Assembly: GCA_020466095.1 (NCBI GenBank)
Contig: CM035806.1
Span: 7,341,751 to 7,405,750, forward strand
Reading direction: 5' to 3'
DNA from: Chlorops oryzae
Lineage: Eukaryota > Arthropoda > Insecta > Diptera > Chloropidae
Length of the DNA stretch: 64,000 nt
The notes beneath the pieces were generated by a model. That model made no database searches. It was given only the letters and a program-made list of their open reading frames with translations, and was not told where the DNA came from. The first letter of the stretch is position 1, and each line of letters begins with the position of its first letter. Position numbers and translations under genes: made by a program. Positions 23,644 through 35,472 of this stretch are shown here, one piece after another.

Positions 23644-25439
23644 GCATATACATACACATGCTGCGTCTATTTCTGCAAAAGATTACTGCCAATCGTTACA
23701 ATTAAAATCTACGTCCCTCCATAAACTAGTCTATTCACCACTTTGGTTTTATATTTTGATTTGGTTTTTTTTTTTTTTTTTCAATGATTTTATAAAAAAG
23801 TGCTTAAAACCTGTTGTGTTGGTAGAAAAGTTTGTAAAAAAAAATTTTAATTATATTTTGTAAATTCGTTTCAGTGTCGTATGAACAGCTCCATGGAATG
23901 AATGTCTGTTGTGCAATTGAAAAGTGGAACCCTACGAATCTCTACGAACGTAAAGTTACACGACTTTTAATTCCAATGGTCATCACTAAGTCCCTTTAAA
24001 GCTGAATGTAGTATTTTATATTTATGGGTTTTTAGTTAAAAAAATTCTATGGCAAATCATCAATTTAAACGGATCAAAGAGATACACATTTAAGCTTGAT
24101 AATTTCGACAAAAAAAGAGAGCTCCATATGTTGCTTTTACATTTCATTTCAAATTGGCATATCTCGACAGTTTCCAAAATTTATGCTTCATTTGAAAATG
24201 CCCAAGCGCGCCTCTCCATTCACTTTTACACAACTACTTTGTTCGAGAGCATGATTTTTGGCCTCTTCTACACTTCACTCGAGCAGGGAAAAAGGGAGGC
24301 TACTGCCTTTCAATTGAAGCCTGCAACCCTACACTTCCTCTTTATCCTATCACCTGTAAATGAAAAGTCAGGAGAGAGTGAGAGAGAGAGAGAGAGAGTT
24401 ATTAGTGCCTCTAGAGGCATCGTTTGGGATAGTTCAAATGATGCATCGCCTAATGGCGCACATTGGCTTGTTTGTGCTACTGGGCATTGAACATGTATGT
24501 ATGTTTATTCCAGATAGCTCTCTTATTTAACATTTATGTATTCTCTTTTTTTTCTAGTCTATATGTCTAATCTATATGCAAGGGAAATTCTAACATTTAC
24601 ATATATTGTACGTACAAAATTTTATTACTTGGTGTTTACTTTGCTTTGCGTCGTTTTTTTGTTTTGTTGTGTGAATCGATAATCGATATACTCAAAATGT
24701 TCCTAGTGAAGTGTATATCAAATTCGAATTGTTAAGTATTCAAGCATTCAATTATTCATTTCTCGGGTAATTGGTATTGGTATTGGCCGGGTGGCAAATG
24801 GCGATTTCATTCACTCTTTCATACATATTTTAGCGTTATCTTAAAATATGAAAATATCCAATTAACACATCACAACACAAATCACACAACACACGACTAT
24901 GCCGTCACTTGAGTGTGTGCTTGGTTGGTGTTTTCTATTCAATTCCTTATAATTCGATTTGAGGTGATTTTTTTCAAGTTAAATGCTGAACCTTTAGATT
25001 TTTGAGTTGAAAGTTTTTTTTTTTTTTTTTTTTTAATTAAATAATTTTTTTCTGATTGCATTTTAATGAACATTATCGTCGGCTTAGAGTGTAAGCCTGC
25101 TAAATGAAATATCCTAAGAAATCTTTCGAGACCAATAAAAAACTACTTTGATAATTTTACATTTGCCTTATCTTAGGGTGCATTCTTCTAGTAGTTTTCT
25201 TCAATTGCGAGGAATTTTTTTCATTTTTAGGGCGAAAAATTGAATCCCATTTTGCTGGTGAGGGACCAATTATTTTACAATTTATTCTATGGGCAAAAAA
25301 AATGCTTTGGGGAAAATCCTTTTCCATGTTGCAGGGGCCACTTCTCCAGTTCGGTCTGAAATGAAGCAGAAGCGTTTTTTTATGAAGTTTTTCATTTCTG
25401 ACAGAGCAGAAGAAAGTCCGTTAGGAAGGAAACCCTAAA
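23644..25439. other. gene-free stretch
   Basis: Contains an (AG)n tract near 24375 and long T runs. The 120-codon plus frame at 24128-24490 has no recognisable content and is not called. Confidence 0.5.
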
Positions 25440-25441
25440 TA

Positions 25442-25659
25442 CAGGGTGTCCCGAAAACTTTGTGCATTATTAAAACACGCGCTAGGTTTTATTTATCTAA
25501 GTACTTATTGCTTTTACACCCCTTGCCTATGTGATACCGTTTGGGAGCTGCTCTCAAAAAGTACCACATAAGCAAGGGGTGTAAAAGCAATAATAGGTAC
25601 TTAGATAAATAAAACCTAGCGCGTGTTTTAATAATGCACTAAGTTTTCGGGACACCCTG
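25442..25659. mobile_element. palindromic mariner-type MITE
   Basis: Starts CAGGGTGTCCCGAAAACTT and ends AAGTTTTCGGGACACCCTG, flanked by TA. The arms pair for about 85 bp each, leaving a loop of about 45 bp, so almost the whole element is one hairpin. Confidence 0.85.
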
Positions 25660-25661
25660 TA

Positions 25662-25738
25662 TAGTTGGTTCATTTAAAAAATATCGAAAAATTTTCGAAA
25701 ATTCCGTTTTATAAAATATCGAAAAACGAACCAACTAC
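25662..25738. repeat. short palindrome (TAGTTGGTTC...GAACCAACTA)
   Basis: A 77-bp inverted repeat lies two bases beyond the mariner-type hairpin. It may be a minimal MITE. ATATCGAAAAA occurs in both halves. Confidence 0.5.
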
Positions 25739-26009
25739 ATACATGTATTTATGTATTTTTGTTTGCCTTCGTAATTTGAAAATGTTCGTTCGTTTTATGT
25801 ACCTATCAATCATGATATCTGTTCCTGACGACGGTCACAAAGGCGATTGTTCCGTTCATAAATTACCGCAGGACGTAAACCGTGGCTTATGTGGACGGGA
25901 AAGTGTCCCAGCCATTAAAAGCCCGAACAAAAAGAGAAAATGAAAATTTAAATTCAATGCAGTTCTTTGTTTGTCCTGTAAAATATTTCAGATTTGGATA
26001 GCAGACTTA

Positions 26010-27294
26010 GGCCCGCTTGCTACTGTTCTGATTAATGTTTTCGTTCCGAAAAACAAACAAAATTTATTTATTTTTTTTTTTACTATAATATAAATGGCAG
26101 GGACACAGTTAGGTCCACATATGCCAGGATAGAACTTTTGCAATAATATGTAAAGGATCGAACGTTTAAGGGGGTCTTCTCATTGAGCAACTTTTTTTTC
26201 GACTTTTTTTTTTTTTTTGCATTTATTTATAGCTTGGGTAGTTGTGAATATGCCCCTAAAAGGATTTTTTGAAATTCGAAATAGTTTAGAGGATATAGCC
26301 TTCTTTGTCGAGCAAGATCTGCGCTAAAACGAGTAATTTTTGCGTTGCTTCAAACTTTAAACGCGTTTATCTCGAAACCACGTTTTTCGAACTGGCGGCC
26401 ATGATATCTCCAGTTCAACTGAACCGATTTTCATGAAACAAAGTGGAATCGACGCAGAATTGTCACCATTCTCGGGTGAACCTCGACCATAATTTTAAAA
26501 AATTTTTTACTATTTTTTTTTTTTACACTAAACTACAAAAAAAAAGCCCGAAATTGAAATTTTTTTTTGAATGGCCGCCATTTTGTAAAAAAAAATCACA
26601 AAATTAAGCTTGAGGTTCACCCGAGAATTACATCTATACTGATTATAACCCCGTTTTTTTTTTCCATTTCGGACGCTCCGGAGACCCGGAATCGTGGCCG
26701 CCGTGACGGCACCTTTTTTTGTTCACCACCAACTTTGAAGTCTCATTACTTTTTGAACAGCCCACGTATCGAGGCAAAAAAATTTTTTTTTATTTACTTT
26801 GAACCTTTTGTAATACAATAAATAAAAAAAGTTTTCAATTATTCTTTGCGTTTTCAAATAAGAATTTTTTTAAAAAGGGTCCAAAAAACGGGTTTTCAAT
26901 GAGAAGACCCCCTTAAATGACCGTCGTCAGGATTATTTTCGAATTTGTTAGGTTAGAACGATTTATTTTTATTGAACTTATCCAATACGAGTGCCATTGA
27001 GTATGTACTTCTATTCCTCCTTGGCACACGTTTAGACTTAGCGATGAACAGGATCAGATCCTTAGTCAGGATTAGTTTCGCTGTATTGAAATTTAAGGTT
27101 AGAACACGTTTAAATGACCGTCGTCAGGCTTCTGATGTGAGCTACAATTGGCGATTGGAGCCAGCTCATAACGCGAACGACAACCTTCTCAATCGAAATT
27201 CCGCATGCAACTGCAAACAAAATTTATATGAAAATTTTGACATTTTGAGAGGATATCGTGACGATAAACATTAACCGGAACAATAGCAAATGGG
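26010..27294. mobile_element. inverted-repeat element split by TTAA MITE
   Basis: GGCCCGCTTGCTACTGTTC at the left and GAACAATAGCAAATGGGCC at the right are inverted repeats. A related pair around 50960-51092 (GCTACTGTTCCGAT / ATCGGAACAGTAGC) supports a family. The 100-codon plus frame inside is not credible. Confidence 0.5.
26170..26912. mobile_element. TTAA MITE family, copy 2 (complete)
   Basis: 743 bp, with ends GGGGGTCTTCTCATTGA and TCAATGAGAAGACCCCC (perfect 17-bp inverted repeat), flanked by TTAA. A nested inner inverted repeat CTCGGGTGAACCTC / GAGGTTCACCCGAG lies in the middle. A short frame (MPLKGFFEIRNSLEDIAFFV...) recurs in all copies but is only sequence shared by descent; no transposase is encoded. 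Confidence 0.9.
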
Positions 27295-27592
27295 CCGTAC
27301 ACTCTAAGCCGACGTTATGTTTTAAAACGCGAAAGAAAATTGTGCCCATGGTTAAGTGAAATTTTCCTTAGGAATTCACTGAGATAATTTCATAATTTCA
27401 AACAAAAAATTAGCGCACAAAAACAAAAAAAAAAAAATCGGCGTTTTTTTTTTCCTTGCTTTTTTTGATGTTTCTCCTTTGTAAACTCTAATTTTTCTAA
27501 CTAACCTAAGCTTAGAAAGCAAAAAAAAAAAAAAAAAAAATCATTAAGAAAATTAAAACATTTACATGCCTTTGCAATTTGCAATGAATAAT

Positions 27593-28011
27593 TTAAGATT
27601 TCGCCGTCGAATTTTGCTGTGCCTGATGGGCAGTTTGTTGATGTTGATTCACCACTGGGTTCGTTGTATGAGGTTGCCTCATAACTGGATTACGTAACAC
27701 AAGTTCTGAGTCCTCGGATATTATTGGCAATGAGTTTGTCCAATGATAATTGATCAAATGGCTTATACTATCGAAGATACGATCTTTTGTCCGGACCACA
27801 CCCTCGGGATCAATTAATAATAAATGTTTTGGCGTTTTACCCTCTAGACCTGTTAGAACGTATTGGCCTTGTTTTCCCTGAGATTCGCGAACCAAGAAAT
27901 CACCATCGGCGATGAGCAAGCTTTCAGAAATCGGCCGACTTATTCCCAAATGGAACCATGATTCCGTCATCAATTGTGAACGTTGAACTTCAGCTGACAG
28001 CGAAAATGGTT
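27593..28011 (-). CDS. Shc: Shc adaptor, last exon (SH2 domain)
   Basis: Begins with the rest of QPFSLSAEVQRSQL and encodes a complete SH2 domain: WFHLGISRPISESLL, then GDFLVRES with the phosphotyrosine-binding arginine, GQYVLTGLEGK, PKHLLLIDPEGVVRTKD, SISHLINYHWTNSLPII. This matches the Shc SH2 closely. A short polar tail rich in Q and H ends at TAA (27593). The phase (two bases) fits the previous exon, giving DVFDI-QPFSL, the Shc motif before SH2. Shc couples activated receptor tyrosine kinases to downstream signalling. Confidence 0.95.
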
Positions 28012-28769
28012 CTATAAATAGAGAATAAACAAAAAAAAAAAAAAAAATAAATAAATAAATAAATTATTAAAAAAAAAAAAAAACCACCAAATTAAGTGTA
28101 ATTATGTAATCTTTTTGAAAATAACGAACAGCAAGAATGAAAGTAGCAAACAGACGGTTAGCTTTCAATGAAACCATTGGGAATATAAGTATATCGCTTA
28201 TGTACATTCAAAATCATCTAGTAGTCGCTTAAATGATTTACGTATTATTCAAGTAAATGAATATGATGGTCATTTTTTCTTCTCTATACGCCGCCGTCAC
28301 TCAGCCTCGAGAGTTTGAAATATGTAGGTATTTTCTCTTGTTTCACTATTTTTAATTTTCATTTTTATTTCGATTTCAATTTTGGTTTAGATACATATCT
28401 GTCGCCCATGAAAAAGAAGCATAATCGCCTTAACATTTCTCTTTAAATTGAGACTGCGAAAAATTCGATTAACCTCATCATCATTTGGAGCCTCAATAAT
28501 TACACGCATAAACAATAGAGAAATTGTTATTATCTCCGCTGACCACATGAACGGTAAAACCACGCACACTGGCTGACTGTGAGTAACCACATACATATGT
28601 ATCCCAGTAGGCAAGGCCACCACCCTGAGAGCAGAGATGACATTAGGATGATTATGGACCCGGCACATATGACATTTCGATGGATCACTTTGTATGAAAT
28701 TATTGCTCGAATTGATGGTGAATTGTTCAGATTGCTATGAACACACGCTATCCACTGTACCACGGTAGG
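28012..28769. other. Shc intron, unremarkable part
   Basis: A/T runs and (AAAT)n near 28045-28065. No gene or element ends are seen. Confidence 0.5.
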
Positions 28770-29450
28770 CCTTAACTCACAATTACCTACGCATATATTA
28801 GAGACACGACGGATATCCTCTTACTATCCAGTATTTGGCATATCCGATCAAATTTTAACTATTCGGCTAGATACCGGACATTAACTCTCTATCCGGTCGG
28901 ATACCGGATAACAAGATTTTATAATTATTCAAACGGTTTTAATGCGACCGAGGCTGCAGGCTTTGACTCACACTACCTACGTATATATAGGGTTTCAACG
29001 GTTATCCGGTTACTATTCAGTATCTGGCATATCAGGCCAAAAATTGACTATCCGGTCGGATACCGGATAACAAGATTTTATAATTATTCAAACGGTTTTA
29101 ATGCGACCGAGGCCGGTTTTGACTTACATTATCTGCGTATATATTAGAGAACCAACGAATATCCTCTTACTATCCAGTATTTGGCATATCCGATCAAATT
29201 TTAACTATTCGGCTAGATACCGGACATTAACTCTCTATCCGGTCGGATACCGGATAACAAGATTTTATAATTATTCAAACGGTTTTAATGCGACCGAGGC
29301 TGCAGGCTTTGGACTCACACTACCTACGTATATATTAGGGTTTCAACGGTTATCCGGTTACTATTCAGTATCTGGCATATCAGGCCAAAAATTGACTATC
29401 CGGTCGGATACCGCATAACAAAAATTTATAATTATACCTACAAATAGTTT
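28770..29450. repeat. higher-order tandem repeat (B-A-B-A) in Shc intron
   Basis: Two related monomers of about 160-190 bp alternate twice. Both end in CGGTCGGATACCGGATAACA then an ATTCAAACGGTTTTAATGCG stretch. The A monomer carries CAACGGTTATCCGGTTACTA; the B monomer carries ATATCCTCTTACTATCCAGT. Like-type monomers are almost identical, so the dimer was duplicated recently. Confidence 0.8.
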
Positions 29451-30065
29451 GTATTGGACCGAGGTAGAAAAGAAAACTATCCGGTAGCCAAATCACTATC
29501 CGTTGCATCTCAAGTATTTAAGTATAAATACCCGTGATACTACTGATGACTTCATCATGCAGGAGATATTTTTCTGCTGGGGATAGTCTTAAAAAGTGCT
29601 TTGAGTATAATCAATGCATTTTTCGGATAATTCCAATGAGTGAGAGCACAAAAGTGAACAAACGCGATTAATTCCATTAAAAATTCTCTCGAAGAACGGG
29701 CACCTTAAACCTGTTCATCAATTTACTCTCTATATATACAATAATAAAATTTCGACTAATTTCTACATTAAAGTTGAAATTTTTTCCAGCGAAAATTAAA
29801 CCTAAAATACTCTCTATCCAGATTTGAAATCTTCTGAAGCATTTAGCCTTGGACTTCAATTGAAAATTTCGGTCGATGCGAAAGCATATGGTTAGTAGAA
29901 CAAGAAATATGAAGAAGTGCCTGATTTTAGTCACTAAATTATGATGCATGAAAGGGTTCGAATCCGAGATAAATTTTTTTTGTCCTAAGCATACAATTTG
30001 GATTCCTTATTGTATTTTCTCCCTGCTATGAAAATCGTGAGAAAAAAAAAATCGTTTAAACTTAC
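29451..30065. other. Shc intron remainder
   Basis: Contains a terminal fragment (CATGCAGGAGATATTTTTCT then GCTGGG, near 29556-29580) of the element family found at 36424 and 43080. Otherwise nothing is seen. Confidence 0.5.
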
Positions 30066-30406
30066 GTATATCAAAAACATCACGCGGTTGCGTTATTGGC
30101 ACTGGACATGCCTCTGTCTGCTTCATCGGATCAAATAAACTAAGGTTGTACTTGCTTTTTGTTTCATCTGGCGGCGGACTATTCAGGTCAATTAGATTAC
30201 TGCTTAAACGTTCTCGCGGCTTCTTCAAATTTAATTGACTTATTTTGTGCTCGGAAAGTTGCTTGCTCTGTTGAAGTTGTTGCGCTTGCCTTTGCTGCTG
30301 TATATCGTCATCAGTCAATAGATCAGGAGGTAATTTATCGGGCAGATCGTTATAATAGTCCTTTTCGTTTTCTTTTCCAACATTGTAGTTATCAGGCGGA
30401 TTTTTT
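30066..30406 (-). CDS. Shc: Shc adaptor, linker exon
   Basis: Encodes the region between PTB and SH2: acidic and polar, with a Q-rich patch (QQQRQAQQLQQSKQ), NLIDLNSPPP, KYNLSLFDPM and ending DVFDI. The acceptor GTAG|A at 30407 and the donor C|GTAAGT at 30065 give phases that agree with both neighbours. Possible tyrosine phosphorylation sites are KDYYND (a doubled tyrosine as in the YYN motif of Shc) and SKYNLS. The YYND motif is a candidate Grb2/Drk site. Confidence 0.9.
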
Positions 30407-30508
30407 CTACAATTAAATAAACCCATAACCATATAATCACACATATGTTATCTATAACTTAAGATGTTAAGATGTTTTTTTTTTTTTAATACTTTTTTTC
30501 TAACATAC

Positions 30509-30660
30509 CCTTTCTTACTGAGGGCGTTGTAGCGCAACATGAAAGCTTTTCCGATCGTTATGATCAAATCGCCACTCTGTCCGCTTATACATTCCACCAC
30601 GTAACAAGCACGCCATTCATCCTCATTTTTTGCAATGTAAGCGACAAAGTCCACAGTGTC
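30509..30660 (-). CDS. Shc: Shc adaptor, PTB domain exon (C-terminal part)
   Basis: Encodes DTVDFVAYIAKNEDEWRACY, VVECISGQSG and IGKAFMLRYNALSKKG, the last strand and C-terminal helix of the Shc PTB domain. The acceptor is CCTAG|GAC and the donor GG|GTATGT. Phases join to 32070-32301 and 30066-30406. Confidence 0.95.
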
Positions 30661-30717
30661 CTAGGTATTTAAAATGAATGTATTGCTCAAAATTTCCCTT
30701 ACACACTCTCATATATA

Positions 30718-32011
30718 ACAGGTTGGCTGATAAGTCCCCGGTCTGACACATAGATGGCGTCGCTAGTATTAAATGCATATTATTTTTATATAGTGGCAAC
30801 CTTCAAATGATTCGTGTCAAAATTTGACGTCTGTAAGTCAATTAGTTTGTGAGATAGAGCGTCTTTTGTGAAGCAACTTTTGTTATTGTGAAAAAAATGG
30901 AAAAAAAGGAATTTCGTGTTTTGATAAAATACTGTTTTCTGAAGGGAAAAAATACAGTGGAAGCAAAAACTTGGCTTGATAATGAGTTTCCGGACTCTGC
31001 CCCAGGAAAATCAACAATAATTGATTGGTATGCAAAATTCAAGCGTGGTGAAATGAGCACGGAGGACGGTGAACGCAGTGGACGCCCGAAAGAGGTGGTT
31101 ACCGACGAAAACATCAAAAAAATTCACAAAATGATTTTGAATGACCGTAAAATGAAGTTGATCGAGATAGCAGAGGCCTTAAAGATATCAAAGGAACGTG
31201 TTGGTCATATCATTCATCAATATTTGGATATGAAAAAGCTCTGTGCAAAATGGGTGCCGCGCGAGCTCACATTTGACCAAAAACAACAACGTGTTGATGA
31301 TTCTGAGCGGTGTTTGCAGCTGTTAACTCGCAATACACCCGAGTTTTTGCGTCGATATGTGACAATGGATGAAACATGGCTCTATCACTACACTCCTGAG
31401 TCCAATCGACAGTCGGCTGAGTGGACAGCGATCGGTGAACCGTCTCCGAAGCGTGGAAAGACTCAAAAGTCCGCTGGCAAAGTAATGGCCTCTGTTTTTT
31501 GGGATGGGCATGGAATAATTTTTATCGATTATCTTGAGAAGGGAAAAACCATCAACAGTGACTATTATATGTCGTTATTGGAGCGTTTGAAGGTCGAAAT
31601 CGCGGCAAAACGGCCCCATATGAAGAAGAAAAAAGTGTTGTTCCACCAAGACAACGCACCGTGCCACAAGTCATTGAGAACGATGGCAAAAATTTCATGA
31701 ATTAGGCTTCGAATTGCTTCCCCACCCACCGTATTCTCCAGATCTGGCCCCCAGCGACTTTTTCTTGTTCTCAGACCTCAAAAGGATGCTCGCAGGGAAA
31801 AAATTTGGCTGCAATGAAGAGGTGATCGCCGAAACTGAGGCCTATTTTGAGGCAAAACCGAAGGAGTACTACCAAAATGGTATCAAAAAATTGGAAGGTC
31901 GTTATAATCGTTGTATCGCTCTTGAAGGGAACTATGTTGAATAATAAAAACGAATTTTGACAAAAAAATGTGTTTTTCTTTGTTAGACCGGGGACTTATC
32001 AGCCAACCAGT
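30718..32011 (+). mobile_element. Himar1-like mariner (irritans subfamily)
   Basis: 1294 bp, flanked by TA. The ends match the Himar1 terminal repeat: ACAGGTTGGCTGATAAGTCC at the left and its inverted partner at the right (ACTGGTTGG...), followed by CCGGTCT. It sits in the Shc intron between PTB exons, opposite in orientation to Shc. The terminal repeats are near intact, so the copy is young. Confidence 0.95.
30897..31944 (+). pseudogene. mariner transposase, broken by one extra T
   Basis: DD34D transposase that cuts and pastes the element at TA sites. The frame from ATG 30897 carries the helix-turn-helix N-terminus, the linker WVPRELT and the first two catalytic aspartates (MDETW; HQDNAPCH). 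At 31693-31695 a TTT replaces TT after GCAAAAA, causing a stop (KIS-stop at 31700). The rest, including the third aspartate in YSPDLAPSDFF, continues in the next frame to TAA at 31944. One base less would give 348 codons, the normal Himar1 length. The residues I can compare look almost identical to the horn-fly Himar1 family. As it stands the protein lacks its third catalytic residue. Confidence 0.9.
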
Positions 32012-32069
32012 TATATTCTTCTTTAATATGTATTTTCAAATCGTAGGTATTTTATAGAAATTCTCTCAC

Positions 32070-32301
32070 CGAATCGCCACCGGATGCAAATGAGATTCGT
32101 GGCATGCTGTGGCTCGCTATCAATTCGCCTGTCTCCTCGTTTAGCAAATCAAAAGCTCGACTGGAAACTTTCATAACCACATTTGTGCCAGCATTTTTCA
32201 TGCATGGACGATCGGCAATATATTGCGAAATTTTTTTATCCAGTCGTCGTTTCCCTCCCGATTTGAGTCCTGCCGCTTCACAAACCCGATTTATGCATTC
32301 G
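32070..32301 (-). CDS. Shc: Shc adaptor, PTB domain exon (central part)
   Basis: Encodes ECINRVCEAAGLKSGGKRRL, SQYIADRPCMKNAGTNVVMK and the conserved MPRISFASGGDS of the Shc PTB domain. The acceptor TTCACAG|C and the donor TCG|GTGAGA are good. The single leading base completes the arginine codon begun in 34426-34496. Confidence 0.95.
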
Positions 32302-34425
32302 CTGTGAAGAAAAAAAAAAAAAAAAACGACAAAACAATAAATAAATAAATAAAGAAATACTTAATAAAAATAAAAAATAATATTTTCTACAAAAGCGAAA
32401 AAGTTCAGTGCAAAAAAAAAAAAAAAAAAATCAACGTGTCGTATGAGTGATGTCTTTTGTGCTGCATACGCTCGTCTGCCTCATCATATCAGTGCTGCGA
32501 GCATCTCTATGCACTCACGTTTTTTGTAAATACATACTTATGTAGGTAACTGAAAAACCTGCTTTTGGTTTTTGATAAAAAAATTTTTTTTCGTGAAAGA
32601 TAATACTCGAGAGGAATTTTTTTAAAATAGTCAGAAAGTGACGCGTAAACGGGAATATACTGAAAAAAAAAATTATTTTATTTTTACTTTCTTAAATTTT
32701 TTCTCAGTGTGAAATTGAAAAAAAAAATTTTTTGGATTCCATGTTCTATTACCTATCAGTTGCCATTTGTTTCGTCTTTCTATCGTAATTTAGTTTGCGA
32801 GATATGAATTTTTCAAAGATAATACTCAGAGTTATTTTTTAAATATTTTAAACATTTAATTTTTATTTTCTTTTTTGTGGAAAAAATTTTCTCAGTGTAA
32901 ATATTTAATTTTCTCATCTTATTTTCATAAAAATTTATTAGACATATGGGGTACCAAATTAAAGGAAATCGATCCAGCATTTTGAATAAAATAAAAAATT
33001 TGGGTATTAATAGGACCTTTTTCATACCAAAATGGCTCTCAAAGTCAAAAAATTTTTTTAAACAATTTTAAAATTTTGACTTTGAAGGCTCAAATACCCT
33101 TGAAGCTGCAATAAAGTGTAAGACTATTTTTATACGCCTAGAAAGGTCTGACAATTCTCTGTCGAACTGCATTAAAATTTTTATCTTGGATAAAAACGTT
33201 GAGGCGTGACAATTTTTTGTCTGAAACTGCAAATTTCTTTCTTTCCCTTATAACTCCTCAGGGGTGCATTTTGGACCCCCCCTGCCATACGATTTTTTGT
33301 TAGTTCTGACCTCCTTTATCAGTTCCCGACCGGTTGACCATCAAAAATGAAACACCCTGAATATATATATATACATATATATATAAGTATATATAAGATA
33401 TATATACAAGTTTATATCAGGGCAAAAGAAGAGTTGAGATGGAAGCTTGAGAAACTGATGTTTTTCAAACACAAGCGAGATCGTTACATTCGAATCAACT
33501 AAGCTCCATGGACACACGTTTCGATAATGGCCAATGTGAATTACGAAGAGTATTGAACCATGTACAACTTTAAAATAAAATAAATTTTCTATTTGAATTT
33601 TTTGTTTACAGACAATAAGGCGTCTGAAATTAGCGTTCGATGGGCACAATCGGATAATGCACCCGAAAGATGAAAAATGAAGCAACTGGTCCCGTTTTGC
33701 GGACCCCGTGGATAGGCCGGGACATTTAAAAACGCAACAAGAAGAAGTGAAAAGCTATGAGTGAAACGGATGTTCCTGGGAATATCAATTTCAGTTCCCG
33801 TTCCCCGCTTGCCATTTGTAAGACTTCGGCTAATCAAGGAAAATTGTCTCGATTTTAAGCAAATTTAATTTGATGCTCCTTGAAGTATGCTTTGTAGAGT
33901 ATTCAAGGACCTCAAAGCGTCCCCAGAGCTGCAATATATTTTTTTCTTTTATTTTATCAATTAGAATGAGCTTGAATGAATGATGCTCGATGTCCATAAT
34001 GACACGGGGGGACGCGAACCTGCCGCTTATCCAAACTTTTAATTCAAGTAAATCTAACTTATCATCATCCTGTCATATTGAAAACTTAACCTAAAGTGTA
34101 CGAGAGCAGCGTTGTCCCTATCGCCGATATGTATACCTTAAATATATCTGAAGATTTTCCCCATTTAACCAGAAAATTTTCACATCTCTCTGTGTCTTCC
34201 GGAACTGTTTGCATAGTTGAGTGTGATAGACTCCAGAGGCGAACAGTCTGATCTAATAAACTTCCTTTATTAGATGGAGACGAATTTCTTTTTTTTTTTT
34301 TTTTTTTTTGTTTTTGGCACTGACCTTAAAATTTCACTTAAGAAAGTAGAGAGACTTGAGTGTTGTGCTCTTATGGTGAAAAGTGGAAAAAAGCATCCGG
34401 ATGCGTTTTTATTTTTATTGCTTAC
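32302..34425. other. Shc intron with AT microsatellite and repeat debris
   Basis: Contains an (AT)n tract near 33361-33410 and TCTCAGTGT-containing fragments (32702, 32890) related to the foldback elements. No further gene is seen. Confidence 0.5.
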
Positions 34426-34496
34426 CGCGCCACTTGTGTCCTCGTTGTAAAATCCAGCGACTTCATAGAAGCTTTAACTTCGACACAGCCGGTGTA
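34426..34496 (-). CDS. Shc: Shc adaptor, PTB micro-exon (71 nt)
   Basis: A very short exon reading YTGCVEVKASMKSLDFTTRT then QVA-R, the first strand and helix of the Shc PTB domain. It lies between CTTGCAG and CG|GTAAGC. It is too short for ordinary frame scans but is required: the upstream exon ends ...GVSFDVR in phase 0 and the downstream exon begins in phase 2, exactly matching 71 nt. Confidence 0.95.
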
Positions 34497-35066
34497 CTGC
34501 AAGTAATGTTTGAAAAAGAAAGTAAGCGCATTACTGGGAGTAGAAAAACAGTAAAGGAAAATCACGTGAAAAAGAAAAGAAAACAAGTAAAAAAAAGGAA
34601 ATGAAGAAAGCTATGGAAAATGCCGCAACGACGCACAGTGGGATCGCTGCATACATTTGAGTACAAAAACTACAAGGAGTGCTCACCGAAAGGTTAAACT
34701 TGGCACGGAGCCTTATTTTTAAATGAAAACAAGAAAAGAACGAAGTTTCGTAGAAATTGGACACGCCCACCGCCTATCCCCCCATGCAACCCGAAATGAA
34801 TTTTTCTTATAAAATTTTTCCCTTTTATAAATTTTTTTTTTTTTTTTTTTTGAAATTGCACAAGGCTTAAAATCAACAAACGAAACATACATATTCGAAA
34901 ATTTCATCAAAATCGGCCGATATAGTTCCTATTTTAAGGAAGATTCAATAAAAAATAGAAAGTTAAAAAAAAAAAAAAATCGGCCACGCCCACCATTCAT
35001 CAATATTATTAATTTGTTTACCCTAACAGTATGCTATATATATTTTTTTTTCATATAACATCGCGA

Positions 35067-35472
35067 AAGGGTCTGGCGGGTTGCGGCATCATGAAAGGAA
35101 TTTTTAAATTTTGTTGATTTTTCTATAGGTGCCATCTAAAAACATTGTGGAGACTACTTTTTAGATTTTTATTTTGAACGGTCCTTGAAATTTACGATTG
35201 CTTATATAACAGGAAATCAAAAAAAAAAATTTTTTTTTTAATTTTTACACTGAGAAAAATTTTCACACAGAACTAAAAAGACAATTTTAACAATTTTTTT
35301 TCAGTGTATTCCCAGTTTGACGCCGCTCTACAAATTTTTTTTTTTAAATACCTCCAAGTATTTGCTTTCATTAAAAAAAAAAAGTTTCATTCAAATTAAA
35401 TATCGAAAAATCAACAAAATTTAAAAATTCCTTACATGATGCCGCATGCCTTTGCTTAACCCGCCAGATCCT
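35067..35472. mobile_element. TA-type foldback element, copy 2 (shorter)
   Basis: Starts AAGGGTCTGGCGGGTTGCGG and ends with the inverted counterpart AACCCGCCAGATCCT. Inner arms share GGAATTTTTAAATTTTGTTG with the copy at 21363. Located in a Shc intron. Confidence 0.65.

Noticed and set aside
24128..24490. 120-codon plus frame
   Set aside because: No family resemblance; the end reads through an AG microsatellite.
26567..26821. 84-codon frame seen again at 56890-57141
   Set aside because: It recurs because the TTAA MITE recurs. It has no transposase motifs and is broken in other copies.
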